A DNA stretch of 59,985 bases from Planosporangium mesophilum (GCF_016863255.1 NZ_BOON01000057.1:1-59985), one strand, 5' to 3'. Positions 1-9,369 are shown, numbered from the stretch's first letter. A program made the numbers and translations. The notes: a model not told the origin generated them from the sequence alone.

Positions 1-1
1 G

Positions 2-847
2 TCGTTGACAGGTTCAAGGCTGGGAATCGGGGCGCCGACCGTTCACCTCTGTTGCGTACGGCCAGATCGTGGCGATTCGCGCGCGGCTCGCTCGACTTGG
101 CGCTCACCCGAAGTTGCTCGCAGTGTTGGACGATGCGTTCGGGCAGCGCGTCGGGGTCCGGTCGCACCACGTCCCCTTCTCGAATGCGGGGAGCGAAGAA
201 CGTTTTTCGCCAACCTCGAAGTCATTGCTGATCGCGCTGACCGGCGGGATCCAGCCCAGGTTCTCCTTCATCGCCAAGCGTGCTTCCTTGCGGGGATGGA
301 TCCGAATGGCGACACGGCAGGCTGGTTGCGGGGTCGGACTCGTGCGTCCGTTGTGCCCGCAGGTTTCCACACCTGGTCGTTGTTTTGGCCGGATGCTCGG
401 TCGGTGGCGACCTCGTTGGCCAAGCAGGGCGACCCTCGGCTACTTCGGGACTTCATCGCCCGCGGGCACCCTGACGACGCCTGTGAGCGTGCAGGGTTGA
501 ACTACTGGGCCTACTGAGTCGGCGAGCTACGCCAACGTCAACACGATGACACCTTCATGGTCGATGACGATTCGGCTTGGCGGGGCGCAGGTCTGCTCCG
601 CCACCTCACCGAGCGACTCCATGCGGGCCATACCTTCGTCGATCTGAACGTCCATACCATCTGGGCGCTGCTCGCCGCGCGCCGAGATCTCGTCCACGAC
701 GCTCCAGCGGTCGGGCGCGACCTGTTGCTCCGGGGCGAGCGGCTGCTGGACGAGGGTGGGATATCCGATCAGTCCCGGCGAGAGCTAACGTCGGTCCTCT
801 ACGGCCTGCGAATAGGCGGACTCACCGGCGACAGGGCGAGGCGATGA
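2..847 (+). pseudogene. Broken actinobacterial XRE-type regulator C-terminal region (in-frame stop)
   Basis: From about base 200 the frame encodes conserved-looking protein (RGRTRASVVPAGFHTWSLFW, then LLRDFIARGHPDDACERAGL) that I recall from the C-terminal part of actinobacterial helix-turn-helix regulators. The frame is cut by TGA at 515-517, directly after NYWAY. In remembered homologues this position is Trp, so a TGG to TGA change is likely. The same frame then continues uninterrupted for 110 codons (VGELRQRQ through LLRHLTERLHAGHTF and RRELTSVLYGLR) to its natural stop at 845-847. No DNA-binding domain is visible. The first 200 bases look more protein-like in another frame, so a frameshift may also be present. 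The last bases overlap the HD-domain gene start (ATGA at 844-847), a sign of a once functional operon. The family assignment is from memory; the in-frame stop is directly visible. Confidence 0.6.
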
Positions 848-1419
848 CTGACACCGAAGCAGCCGGCGCGATGAGCTTCATCTTCGAAGCCGGGATGCTG
901 AAGAGGGCCAAACGTACCGGCTGGTGGATAGCGGGCATCAGCGACCCCGAGTCGATCGCGGAGCACTCGTTCCGTACCGCGATCATCGGCATCGTGCTCG
1001 CGGGCATGGAAGGTGCCGATCCGGCCCGCGTGGCGCTCCTGTGCCTGCTGCACGACACCCAGGAGACGCGAGTCAGCGACATCCCGCACATTGGCCGCCG
1101 CTACCTGACGGCGGCCGACAACGAGACGGTGACCGCAGACCAGGTTTCGGCGTGCCCGCCGGAGGTCGCCGATCCCATCAGGGCGGCTGTCGCGGAGTAC
1201 GAGGCGGCGGAGACGCTCGAAGCCGTCGTGGCTCGCGACGCCGACAAGCTCGAGTGCCTGGTACAGGCGGTTGAGTACCGCCACCAGGGCACGGACACCG
1301 TTCAGCGCTGGATTGACAGTTCGCGTAGTGCGCTGAAGACTGCTGCGGCCCTACGTCTGGCCGACGCCGCGCTTGCTGGGAATCCGCTGAATTGGCTTAC
1401 CACCTTCCGTACCTCTTGA
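844..1419 (+). CDS. HD-domain phosphohydrolase (YfbR/5'-deoxynucleotidase-like)
   Basis: The 191-aa protein belongs to the HD-domain hydrolases related to YfbR and HDDC2, which remove phosphate from deoxynucleoside monophosphates in the cytoplasm. The metal-binding signature is complete: H41 in AEHSFR, H70-D71 in LLHDTQE, and a later Asp at 132-134 in RDADKLE. The length is normal for the family. The ATG at 844 was chosen because it forms an ATGA overlap with the end of the broken regulator gene upstream and directly precedes the conserved helix (MSFIFEAGMLKR). A longer in-frame extension upstream lacks family similarity. The substrate is not evident. A nucleotidase beside defence genes could alter nucleotide pools, but this family is also a common housekeeping enzyme. 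Confidence 0.88.
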   Translation: MTDTEAAGAMSFIFEAGMLKRAKRTGWWIAGISDPESIAEHSFRTAIIGIVLAGMEGADPARVALLCLLHDTQETRVSDIPHIGRRYLTAADNETVTADQVSACPPEVADPIRAAVAEYEAAETLEAVVARDADKLECLVQAVEYRHQGTDTVQRWIDSSRSALKTAAALRLADAALAGNPLNWLTTFRTS

Positions 1420-1441
1420 TTCCCTGACCGGATATCGCCTG

Positions 1442-2134
1442 TCATCGCCAACTGGTGCTGGCGATCTGTCTACTGATGGACCACGCGAGGATGTCGATGA
1501 TGCGTACGTCGCTGAGTTGGTCCGCCGCCTCTGCTACGACCGGGTGGTCATCATTGCGGGCAGCGTCACGTAACGCAGCGAGCCCGTCGCCCGCTCGGAT
1601 GACATCCTGCCGAAACGCTTCCCAGAAAGCACGTCGCGGTGGTGCGTACGGACTTCCCGCCTCGGAGAGGTCCCGTGCTGCTATCTGCGCTGAAGTGCGA
1701 TACAGCTTCAGAACTTGAGTGTCAAGGATCGGGAAGAACGCCGGCCGGGTGAGGTGCAGGGACTTGCTCACCTTGGCGTCCGCGATTCCATCTCCGGACT
1801 GGTGGAGGAAGTGGTTGTAGAGCGTTAAGGCTCTGCCGTAGAGACCGTCTCGGACGAGTGGATCGGCGTCATGGAGGCGAGCGTCAGGCGGGACGATGTC
1901 CCATGGCGCATTGACATTCAGGCTGAGCAGGCGGAGTTCCTGTTCCCGACTAATCCTGCTGAACAAGCTCCTGCTCGCCGAAACGACTTCCGGCGACAGC
2001 CTCAACCTGTCAACCTGCGCCCAGTCGTACCGGCGAAGTGTGTTCGGGTAGTCGATGCAGTAGTCGCGGAATACCTGGAAGGGATCGTCGATTACGTGGC
2101 ACGCGACCCGAATTGGCGGCGTCCGTGATGCCAT
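1442..2134 (-). CDS. DUF6308 family protein
   Basis: The 230-aa protein resembles the uncharacterised actinobacterial family DUF6308. The typical core is the AKVSKSLHLTRPAFFPILDT region in the middle, followed by a helical C-terminus ending with RIIDILAWSISRQ. No catalytic motif, signal peptide or membrane segment is visible. It lies 43 bases downstream of the large helicase gene on the same strand and could be a fourth gene of that operon. A short inverted repeat (ATCGCCA/TGGCGAT, 1444-1465) overlaps its 3' end and may act as a weak terminator against the convergent HD gene. Function is unknown; the family call is from memory of its conserved segment. Confidence 0.75.
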   Translation of the reverse strand: MASRTPPIRVACHVIDDPFQVFRDYCIDYPNTLRRYDWAQVDRLRLSPEVVSASRSLFSRISREQELRLLSLNVNAPWDIVPPDARLHDADPLVRDGLYGRALTLYNHFLHQSGDGIADAKVSKSLHLTRPAFFPILDTQVLKLYRTSAQIAARDLSEAGSPYAPPRRAFWEAFRQDVIRAGDGLAALRDAARNDDHPVVAEAADQLSDVRIIDILAWSISRQIASTSWR

Positions 2135-2177
2135 ACGATCCTGTTCCTCTCATGATGCGAAGCGATGGGGACCGGTG

Positions 2178-5100
2178 TCACACGCTCGGCGGCGTCAGGT
2201 CGATGCGCATGTCCTGTAGGTGGTCGCCGGCCTCTCCGTCGGCCCGCCGTCGCAGCAACTCGATCATGTCTTCCTGTCGCGGCTGGCCGAACGTCAGCCG
2301 GTACAGCGCGACATCCCGTTTGAGCCGCTCCAACCGCGCGATATCGCCACTCAGCGGATACGGGGCGATGTGCCGCTCGATCCGGGCCGGCCCCGGGTAG
2401 ATCCAATGCGGAGCGAAATCGCCGAGGTTGGCGGTCTCGTCCGTGGCCGCGGCGTACGCGGCGGCCCAGGGGTTCGGGTCCTCCGAGGTGAGGATGCTCT
2501 TGCGATGCCGGTGGGTGATGTTGCGGCGCACGGCATGTCCCGCGTACCGGTGAACTCGACCCTCGCGCTGCTCGAAGTCGACGGGGTTAGCAGGGGTGTT
2601 CCAGTGCGTCACGGCATGGCTCCACCAGTGGAAGTCGATGCCTTCCTGGCCGACGCTGGTCGTAGCGAGTACGAACGGCCAGAACGGTGAGTTGAAGGAC
2701 TGCCGAACCTCGGAGTGCCGCCCACCTTCGTCGGTCTGGCGCTTGTTGCCGAACCGGAGCGCGAATCGGCTGGTGAACGGGATCGGCCGGTCGGGGTTGA
2801 GCGGGTCGAAGGCCTCGTAGCGTGACGGGCGCAGGGAGATCGCGTTCCGGGCGCGGTCGGCGAGGTCGATGAGCTTTCCGTCATCGAGGCTGCCGGCTGT
2901 GCCGTCGAGTGCCAGGTGATGCAGGTACTCGTCGAGGGCGGCCTGCAGGTTGCCCCAGGCGCAGTAGCGCAGCACGGCCCGCCAGTACACCTCTTCGGGC
3001 AGCAGCTGGTCGAGCAGCAGCGTTGCCTCCAGACGGCTGAACAGGCTGCGCAGCCCGGACGCTAACACCGCCGCTGCGCGCCAGTGGCCTTCGGGGGTGA
3101 CGGCGGTTTGACTGTTCAGGAGTCGGCCGAGCGCCCGCCAGGCGATGTTGCCGGGGGAGTGGGCCCCGATGGCCGCGAGGGTGACGGCCAGATCGTTCGG
3201 ACGGGCCGGTAGGTCGAGAGCGTTGGCGCGAGCGCGCAAGGCGACGTCGACATGTGCCGCCAGACCGGTCGGATCGTCGCCACTGTCCTCGTCGGTCGCC
3301 GTTCCACCGAGTGCCGCGATGATGGTGTCCCGGTCAAGGCCCGCGGGTAGCGAGTCTGGCCAGCTGAGCTGGGAGGCCCAGTACCAGGCCTCGCCGCCAC
3401 CGCTCTGGGCGTCGTCGCCAGCCGGGAGATGTGCCGCGAGTTGCCCGGCGATCGCCTGCTCCAACTCGCTCGCGGTCAGCGTCCGGTCCGGTTCGCGGCG
3501 GGCCCAAGCGAGGGGATCTGCGGCGCGGGCCAGGCCGGGGGTGGGCCAGAACAGCGCCAGGCTGGTCATGGCTGCGGGACGCCCGCTGTCAAGCCGGTAC
3601 GAGAGCCGCGTGGCGATTCTGCGCCGAGCGGCCGGAGTGTTCTCGGCCAGCCGGCTGCCCTCCGCCAGGCGCCGCTCGACGTCGTAACTGAGCAGCGCGG
3701 CGACGGCCGTCGGCGTTGCCGCCCACGAGGAGAAGACCAGGCGCTTGGTGACTTGCTCGGCGAACGGCTCCGCGTACGGCCCCTCAAACGCCGTGTACGG
3801 CAGGGACGGCGGTACCCACAGCAGCCGCCACCAGCCCGGCGCGACCGTCTCGTCGGCGAGTTGCCGCAGCCGGGCGTTGCCCATGTCCACCGGGTCGAAG
3901 CGGCGCACCGCGGAAGGGTCGATGCGCTGGGTACGACGAAGCAGGGGCCCGAGAGTCAGCGCGCGGTCCGGGTCGTCCAGTGCCTTGCGTACCTTGTCCG
4001 CGAGTTGGTACCCGTCCATGAAGTTGATGAAGTAGGGCGCGGACTTCCAGTAGTCGAGGGCAAGCTGGCCGTCCACGGCGCGGGCGACCTCGCGGAGGGC
4101 GACATAGCCGAGCAGGTCCTTCTCCTCGACCGAGGCCGCGGTGGTGAGGTGTTCGACCAGCATCCCGTCGTTGCCCAACTGCGGCCGCTCCGTGCGGGAC
4201 ATCACCCGGAGAAGCTGTGCGCGTAGGCGGGCGGTCAGGTGCTCCAACGGAGCGCCGGTAACGGCGGCATGCCGGTAGGCGGCGAGGTTCTCTGCGACAT
4301 CGTCGGCTGACAACCCCGAGCGGCCGTTGGCGAGGAAGCGGAGAGTCTGGAGGAAGTCGCGGTGGTGGTCGTCGCCGGCGAGCGACTCCTCGACGTAGGT
4401 GAATGGCTTGTACGGTGTCGCAGACAACAGCAACACCCGAGCGTCGCCGTACTCGAATAGGTGGTGGGCCAGCTCGGCCGCTTCGCCTCCACTCTCGGGA
4501 TCGAGTAGGTGCCGGAAGCGCTGAAACTCGTCGAGGATCACCAGATCCGGTTCGAGCGTATGGACGCTGACCCTGGCCAGCTCTCCGCGCAGCCTCCCGA
4601 TCAAGGTACGGACGTCGTGCCGCAGCTCGTCGGGCACGCTGCGGCGTCGCCCCATCTCCTCGACGAGCGCTTCGAACTCGCGGCCGAGTCCGCGTCGCAC
4701 CGCCTTCCGGAACGCCTTCATGACAACGGGATCGACACCGCGGACCAGCTCTGCTTCCAGTCGCGCCACGGTACCGGCGAACCGATCGAGGCTGGTGACC
4801 CCGCCCTGCAGCAGTCGCAGTGCGGCGGTTCGTCGGTACCCATCCAGGTCGAGCATGTCGGCCAGCAACAGGAACAGCATTGCGCGCTCTTCGGACTTGC
4901 CGGTCTGCCAACCCATCTCAAAAGAGGTAGCGGGAGTGAACGACACCAGGTTGACCGGTTTGGTGAACCGGTGCCGGTCGGCATCCGCAAGCCGCGCGGA
5001 GTGCTTGGGGAGTAGCGTCAGTCGGCTCGCGAACGGCAGATGCGGGTCGCCGGTGACGTCCAGGCGCCGGATGTTCTGGTCGGCTATGTCGGCGTTGGAG

Positions 5101-5342
5101 CACACGTACACGATGTCGATGCGGTCGACGCTCGAGTCGTCCTGCAGGTGCTCGATCGCGCGGGCGATGACGCCCCGGGCTACCAGGCTCTTGCCGAGGC
5201 CGGTCTCGTCGGCGACCAGGAACCGCGTGGACGGCTCCGGGCCGTAGAAACGATCGGCGACGTGCGCGACAGTGGCTTGCTGGAACGCGGTCAGGCCCGC
5301 CAGGACGGGTGCTGCGGTGAACCGTTCCCTCGCCCTGCTCAT
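2178..5342 (-). CDS. Large superfamily 2 (SNF2-like) helicase of DUF6361-PLD-helicase operon
   Basis: The 1054-aa protein is an SF2 ATPase. Motif I is VADETGLGKS, with the Walker lysine at residue 51. Motif II has the unusual form LDEFQRF. Motif III is LLSATPYKPF. A long insert of several hundred residues precedes a C-terminal RecA-like lobe with TSVGQEGIDFHWW and FEQREGRVHRYAGH (motifs V and VI). It would use ATP to translocate on or remodel DNA; a nuclease activity is not visible in this subunit. The ATG at 5342 overlaps the stop of the upstream PLD gene (ATGA), which argues against a longer start 18 codons upstream. This is the effector-sized subunit of a three- or four-gene operon. Co-occurrence of such helicases with DUF6361 and PLD proteins suggests phage defence, which is inference. 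Confidence 0.85.
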   Translation of the reverse strand: MSRARERFTAAPVLAGLTAFQQATVAHVADRFYGPEPSTRFLVADETGLGKSLVARGVIARAIEHLQDDSSVDRIDIVYVCSNADIADQNIRRLDVTGDPHLPFASRLTLLPKHSARLADADRHRFTKPVNLVSFTPATSFEMGWQTGKSEERAMLFLLLADMLDLDGYRRTAALRLLQGGVTSLDRFAGTVARLEAELVRGVDPVVMKAFRKAVRRGLGREFEALVEEMGRRRSVPDELRHDVRTLIGRLRGELARVSVHTLEPDLVILDEFQRFRHLLDPESGGEAAELAHHLFEYGDARVLLLSATPYKPFTYVEESLAGDDHHRDFLQTLRFLANGRSGLSADDVAENLAAYRHAAVTGAPLEHLTARLRAQLLRVMSRTERPQLGNDGMLVEHLTTAASVEEKDLLGYVALREVARAVDGQLALDYWKSAPYFINFMDGYQLADKVRKALDDPDRALTLGPLLRRTQRIDPSAVRRFDPVDMGNARLRQLADETVAPGWWRLLWVPPSLPYTAFEGPYAEPFAEQVTKRLVFSSWAATPTAVAALLSYDVERRLAEGSRLAENTPAARRRIATRLSYRLDSGRPAAMTSLALFWPTPGLARAADPLAWARREPDRTLTASELEQAIAGQLAAHLPAGDDAQSGGGEAWYWASQLSWPDSLPAGLDRDTIIAALGGTATDEDSGDDPTGLAAHVDVALRARANALDLPARPNDLAVTLAAIGAHSPGNIAWRALGRLLNSQTAVTPEGHWRAAAVLASGLRSLFSRLEATLLLDQLLPEEVYWRAVLRYCAWGNLQAALDEYLHHLALDGTAGSLDDGKLIDLADRARNAISLRPSRYEAFDPLNPDRPIPFTSRFALRFGNKRQTDEGGRHSEVRQSFNSPFWPFVLATTSVGQEGIDFHWWSHAVTHWNTPANPVDFEQREGRVHRYAGHAVRRNITHRHRKSILTSEDPNPWAAAYAAATDETANLGDFAPHWIYPGPARIERHIAPYPLSGDIARLERLKRDVALYRLTFGQPRQEDMIELLRRRADGEAGDHLQDMRIDLTPPSV

Positions 5343-7117
5343 CGGTCCACCTTCGTCTTCGGAAGTCTGCGGTGTGCGGCGACAATGACATCCCACAGCT
5401 GCTCGAAGCCCTCGGGCAGCACATCTCGGCCCGCCTCGCTCGAGCGCAGCCGCGCGACCAGCCGATCCAGGTCTGCCAGGGCCTGCGGCTGGTCGGCCAA
5501 CGCGCGGACGACCATCTCGAAGATGCCGGAACCGGTACTGAAGCGGCCGTCACCGCCGGCGCCTTCGACTCCGGCCAACTCGAGCGGAACGGCCGCCTGG
5601 GACAGTCCGAGCAGCAGGGCCAGGAAGCGGAGGAACTTCTCGGTGCTGTCGACCTGCCGGGCCAGCACCTCATCGAGGCGGCCGGCGGGGTCACCGACCA
5701 GGACGGCCCGGATCACAGTGCCGCGGCGCAGGCCCTGCGGTGACTCGACGTGTAGCGCGACGAACGGCGTGATGTCCGCGGTGGTGATCGGCTCGAAAAC
5801 AGCTTGGGAATGGTTCATCGGCTCCTGGCGGCACGCCTGCCCCGGTCGGGTCAGCAACTCGAGACTGACCTGGTAACCATCGGGGAACGCCAGCGGTCGG
5901 TCGCTCGTGACGCTGAGCCGGTGGCCGCCATCGGCTGGTTCCACCGTTGCGGCGTATCCGATTTCGGCGAGGTCGCGGACGAGGTTCTCCAGCGCCCACA
6001 GCGCCTCGTCCTGCGGATCGGGCGGCTCGCCCCCGGCAACGGCATACTCTTCGAGCAGCTGGGCGAACGGTGCGTCCTCACCGAGGAACGTCTCCACGCC
6101 GAGCTTGGTCGCGCCGCCCACCAGTTCGACGAGTACCTCGACGTTGCCGCCGAACGCCGCGTCGGTGGCGTTGGCGGAGCCGAGGAAGACATGGGCCCGC
6201 CGGCTGCGCTCCACAACGTAGAGCTTCGCGTGCAAGCCGGACAGCACCGACAGTTCGCTCCCGTCAGCAGGGTCGGTGCTCTCTTCCAGCCCGGCCAGTG
6301 CGCTAACGACGTGGGCGTCGATGCGTGACGCGGTGGACGGGGCGAGTCGGTCGAGATCCTCCACTCTGGAAACCACGGTGACGTCATTCGAGGGGGCGAC
6401 CCGATCCAGGCCCTGATCGTTGCAGAAGGGCGCGACGACCAGGTGCCGGTAGCCGCTGAAGTCGGGATTGCTGCGGTTACCAGCCAATCCGAGCACATGG
6501 AAGGCGATTTCCCGGACGTCGTTCGGGCGTTCCCACTCGATCCGGCGGATGTCCTCGGCGAAGTCTGCCAGCCGCTGCCGGCGCTCAGCCGGCAGCGGCG
6601 ACCGTGCCATGGTGGGCAGCGCCCGGACCAGGTCCGCCAGCGGCCGGTTCAGCGCGGCCGGACGGTTGGTGCGCTCGCCGTCGAGGCGCAGTACCGCGTC
6701 CCAACTATGGTCATTGGTCAGGTTGCGGCTGAGGCACAGCAGCCGGTACGCCGTGTCGGTGTCGCTGACGTAGCGCAGCAGCCACAGCTTGGGGTGGAAG
6801 AGGTATCCCGGCCGGGGACGGCGTACCTCGTGGACCATCGGCTCGAGAAACGCCATCAGGTCCGAGGCGCGTTGCGGGACCGTGATCTGGCCGGCCTGGC
6901 AGAACACGTCGACTCGGTCGGTGCAGGACCGGACCGCCTCCATGACCGCGACCGGGTCCGGGGTGCTGCGTACCTCGAACGCGGCAAAGGCCAGCGGCGG
7001 TATGAGCGCGGCGGTGAGGTCCAGGGTGAACGTCGTGGCGACCGCCCGGTCGAGCCGGTACCCCAGTGGCGGGCGCAACTGCTCGAGCAGGACCGCGCGG
7101 GAGTCAGGCGCCAGCAT
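5339..7117 (-). CDS. Phospholipase D-like (HKD) nuclease protein
   Basis: The 592-aa protein has two PLD-type half-sites. The first is in the N-terminal third (FHPKLWLLRY, followed by LCLSRNLTND). The second is near the middle (LHAKLYVVE, followed by FLGSANATDAAFGGN). The H-x-K plus S/N pattern is that of the PLD superfamily, which includes nucleases such as Nuc, BfiI and DrmC. No transmembrane segment is seen, so a nucleic-acid substrate is more likely than a lipid. The C-terminal 200 residues carry no recognised motif. Its start overlaps the DUF6361 gene by 14 bases and its stop overlaps the helicase start, so the three genes are probably translationally coupled. It is likely the nuclease arm of a helicase-nuclease complex, by inference from context. 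Confidence 0.85.
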   Translation of the reverse strand: MLAPDSRAVLLEQLRPPLGYRLDRAVATTFTLDLTAALIPPLAFAAFEVRSTPDPVAVMEAVRSCTDRVDVFCQAGQITVPQRASDLMAFLEPMVHEVRRPRPGYLFHPKLWLLRYVSDTDTAYRLLCLSRNLTNDHSWDAVLRLDGERTNRPAALNRPLADLVRALPTMARSPLPAERRQRLADFAEDIRRIEWERPNDVREIAFHVLGLAGNRSNPDFSGYRHLVVAPFCNDQGLDRVAPSNDVTVVSRVEDLDRLAPSTASRIDAHVVSALAGLEESTDPADGSELSVLSGLHAKLYVVERSRRAHVFLGSANATDAAFGGNVEVLVELVGGATKLGVETFLGEDAPFAQLLEEYAVAGGEPPDPQDEALWALENLVRDLAEIGYAATVEPADGGHRLSVTSDRPLAFPDGYQVSLELLTRPGQACRQEPMNHSQAVFEPITTADITPFVALHVESPQGLRRGTVIRAVLVGDPAGRLDEVLARQVDSTEKFLRFLALLLGLSQAAVPLELAGVEGAGGDGRFSTGSGIFEMVVRALADQPQALADLDRLVARLRSSEAGRDVLPEGFEQLWDVIVAAHRRLPKTKVDR

Positions 7118-8324
7118 CGTGCCCCAATCCGGCGTGGATGTCGGTGAGGATGCGGCGTACCTGCGACCAGCGGTAGGTCAGCTGGGCACTTCCCGAAGCG
7201 CCCGACCACGTTCGCAACAGCCGCTCGTTGGATAACCGCGACTGCCCCTTCTTCTGCTGCCGTTCCCGCCGGGCAACGAGGTCACGCAGTACCTGATCGT
7301 CAGCGACCGCGGACGCTCGGCCAGAGCAGATCGCGTCCAGCCACGCGTTGACGAACAGGCGGGTGGCCAGGCTGATGCGGGGGTTGCTTCGCAGCACCAG
7401 CGACCAGAACTCGTCGCGATCCCACGCGGACAGGGCGGCGGCGAGGTCAGCACACTCTTTCGCCCACTCGTCGATACGGTCGCGGTAACTGTCAGCCGGC
7501 TCCGCGACGCGGGTGTGGCCGGCGCTCTCGTAGCGCTCGCCGAGGAGCAAGTTGTAAAGCAGAGCGGCTCCGTGGACGGCCAGCGAGAACAGCTCAGCGT
7601 GGCGCAATAGCGAACGGACGTCTGTGGGAGCGGCCAGGCAGGCGGTGTCCTCCCATGGCGCCCCGCTGTCCGGATCCGGGGGATCGGTATGACCGAGAAG
7701 GTGGGCAAGGAGGGTGCCCGGCGCCGCACTCATCATCTGTTCCCGTAACCAGGCCGCTTCATGACGCGGCATGGCGAACCCGCCCTCTACCGACTCCGGA
7801 AACTCTGCCGGCGGGGCAGGCAGAGTCGGTGCCCAGTCACCCTGCACGCGCGTCGCCAACTCGTCCGCGCCATCTGCCGGGCCAGCGGCGACAACCCGTT
7901 GCAACTGGTCCGGCGCTGCGTCACGGGTGAGGATGCCGTACCGGGTCAGCCCTGACCAGTAGATAGCCGAGGGCAAGATCTTGACGGCCGGGCCGGCTCG
8001 GCGGCCGATCAATCCTTCGCTCTCACCAGCCTGTCGCAGTGCCTCGATGAGGCGTCGTTCCCGCTGGTCGGTCCATGCCTTCAGCTTCGGTCCCGACAGT
8101 CGCCGCTGGGCGCCGTCCCGGAAAACCCAGGGAACGAAGAGGAAATAGCGTGCGCGGGTCTGGATCACGGACGTACCGGGGAAGAGCGCGTCGCTGAAGA
8201 CGTCCCGGATCTGGCCGATACCCAGCTCGTCCCGGCTCTCCGTCTGGGCGAACAGTGCGATGAGTTCACGCACGCGTCGTTGTTCATCCGCGGACGTATC
8301 TAGCCACGCGATGATGGAAGTCAT
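7104..8324 (-). CDS. DUF6361 family protein
   Basis: The 406-aa protein starts with the hallmark DUF6361 region: an Asp-rich helix (LDTSADEQRRVRELIALF), then RDELGIGQIRD and the LFPGTSVIQTRARYFLFVPW segment. No catalytic motif is evident and there is no signal peptide. It is the first gene of the minus-strand operon. The ATG at 8324 follows the only clear intergenic promoter space, and the downstream PLD gene begins inside its last codons. Proteins of this family are usually found next to PLD-like and helicase genes, so it may be a sensor or assembly subunit; that role is inference. The function is uncharacterised as far as I know. Confidence 0.85.
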   Translation of the reverse strand: MTSIIAWLDTSADEQRRVRELIALFAQTESRDELGIGQIRDVFSDALFPGTSVIQTRARYFLFVPWVFRDGAQRRLSGPKLKAWTDQRERRLIEALRQAGESEGLIGRRAGPAVKILPSAIYWSGLTRYGILTRDAAPDQLQRVVAAGPADGADELATRVQGDWAPTLPAPPAEFPESVEGGFAMPRHEAAWLREQMMSAAPGTLLAHLLGHTDPPDPDSGAPWEDTACLAAPTDVRSLLRHAELFSLAVHGAALLYNLLLGERYESAGHTRVAEPADSYRDRIDEWAKECADLAAALSAWDRDEFWSLVLRSNPRISLATRLFVNAWLDAICSGRASAVADDQVLRDLVARRERQQKKGQSRLSNERLLRTWSGASGSAQLTYRWSQVRRILTDIHAGLGHDAGA

Positions 8325-8390
8325 GGTCTCCGGATTCGTCGGTCCGATTCGGTGAGGTCCAGACGGCCCGAAGCCATCAGCGCGCCCTTG

Positions 8391-8404
8391 ACTGTCTGGA
8401 CAGT
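8391..8404. promoter_or_regulatory. Palindrome in divergent intergenic region, candidate operator
   Basis: ACTGTC-TG-GACAGT is a 6-2-6 near-perfect palindrome in the 268-base gap between the DUF6361 operon (minus) and the GIY-YIG nuclease gene (plus). A further half site GTCCAGAC lies upstream near 8357. A TTGACT hexamer overlaps the palindrome (8388-8393), but no convincing -10 box was found at 17-18 bases. No regulator gene lies beside it, so the binding protein is unknown. It is not the usual actinobacterial LexA box. Confidence 0.35.
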
Positions 8405-8592
8405 AACGATTTGATTGACGAACGGCTACGGTGCGGATGGCTGATCGTGAACAGTCCTTGCGGTGGATCTACGGGCGGGCCCTACCGCGTGCGAGAACGG
8501 ATCGCGGGGCCGGCCGGGAGGGCGTACCTGATGTTGTGGCGTGAGCGGACGACGGGATTGGTCGGCTGCATGGAACTAAGGGGGAGGTGCCC

Positions 8593-9369
8593 ATGGCCGG
8601 CAAGTACCACCCGCTGACCCGCCACCTGTCCGCTGCTGCGGCCCGAGGCCAGTGCAACATCGAGATGAGCTTCGACGAGATCGCCGAACTGGTCGGCGGG
8701 TTACCGCCGTCCGTGGCGCAGCGTCAATGGTGGGCCAATAGCGGCCACGTCCAGGCATCGTCCTGGTTGACGGCCGGATACCACGTCGAGCAGGTCTACC
8801 TCGATCGTCGCCGGGTGCGCTTCATCCGACCGGGCCAGGATGCGCCGACTGCCACTCAGGCGACCAGGCCGGCCCACTGCTCAGCCGAGGTCCCGCCGTC
8901 GAGTGGGCTCTCCAACGGAGGGCCGGCCCGCCAGCTGGTTGACGTCCGGGTCGCCTTGGCCTGGCAGCCAGCCGGCGCTGTCACCCTCGACGCCGGCGGC
9001 AAGCTGTTGTTCCCCAGCCTCGACAACGTGCCTGGTCTGTACCGGCTGACCCTGGCCTCCGCCATTCCCGGTGCCCGCCGCCGCATCTACATCGGTGAGA
9101 CTGAAAACCTGCGCCGTCGGTTGGCGGGAAACTATCGCAATCCCGGGCCCACCCAGCAGACCAGCCTGCGCATAAATGCGCTGCTCCATGAGGACCTAGC
9201 TCGTGGCGCTGCAATTGAGCTGGCAATCGCCACTGATGCGATGATTTACCTCGACGGCGAGCCTCGGCCGCTCGACCTGACCCGCAAGGCCGGCCGGCTG
9301 TTAGCGGAAAACGCGGCGCTTGTCCATGCACACGCCACTGACGACGCCGAGATTGTCAACCTCGGATGA
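8593..9369 (+). CDS. DUF7662 domain + GIY-YIG nuclease fusion
   Basis: This 258-aa protein has two domains. Residues 4-80 match the DUF7662 pattern: SFDEIAELVGGLPPS, then QWWAN, ASSWLTAGY and VRFIRPG. Residues 146-245 form a GIY-YIG nuclease domain: GLY at 148-150, YIG at 166-168, an Arg-rich helix at 173-176 and a late Glu at about 239 (LLAENAAL). All key positions of the metal-dependent nuclease core seem present. The ATG at 8593 was preferred over GTG at 8587 because the GGGGAGG Shine-Dalgarno occupies 8581-8587. The next gene overlaps by ATGA. DUF7662 may be a nucleic-acid binding or targeting module, since a second copy ends another nuclease-like protein at 27364-28557. DNA cleavage in defence is the likely role, by inference. 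Confidence 0.82.
   Translation: MAGKYHPLTRHLSAAAARGQCNIEMSFDEIAELVGGLPPSVAQRQWWANSGHVQASSWLTAGYHVEQVYLDRRRVRFIRPGQDAPTATQATRPAHCSAEVPPSSGLSNGGPARQLVDVRVALAWQPAGAVTLDAGGKLLFPSLDNVPGLYRLTLASAIPGARRRIYIGETENLRRRLAGNYRNPGPTQQTSLRINALLHEDLARGAAIELAIATDAMIYLDGEPRPLDLTRKAGRLLAENAALVHAHATDDAEIVNLG

Noticed and set aside
1442-8324. Identification of this operon as DISARM
   Set aside because: PLD and helicase are present, but DrmB (DUF1998) and the methyltransferase are missing, and DUF6361/DUF6308 are not DISARM genes.
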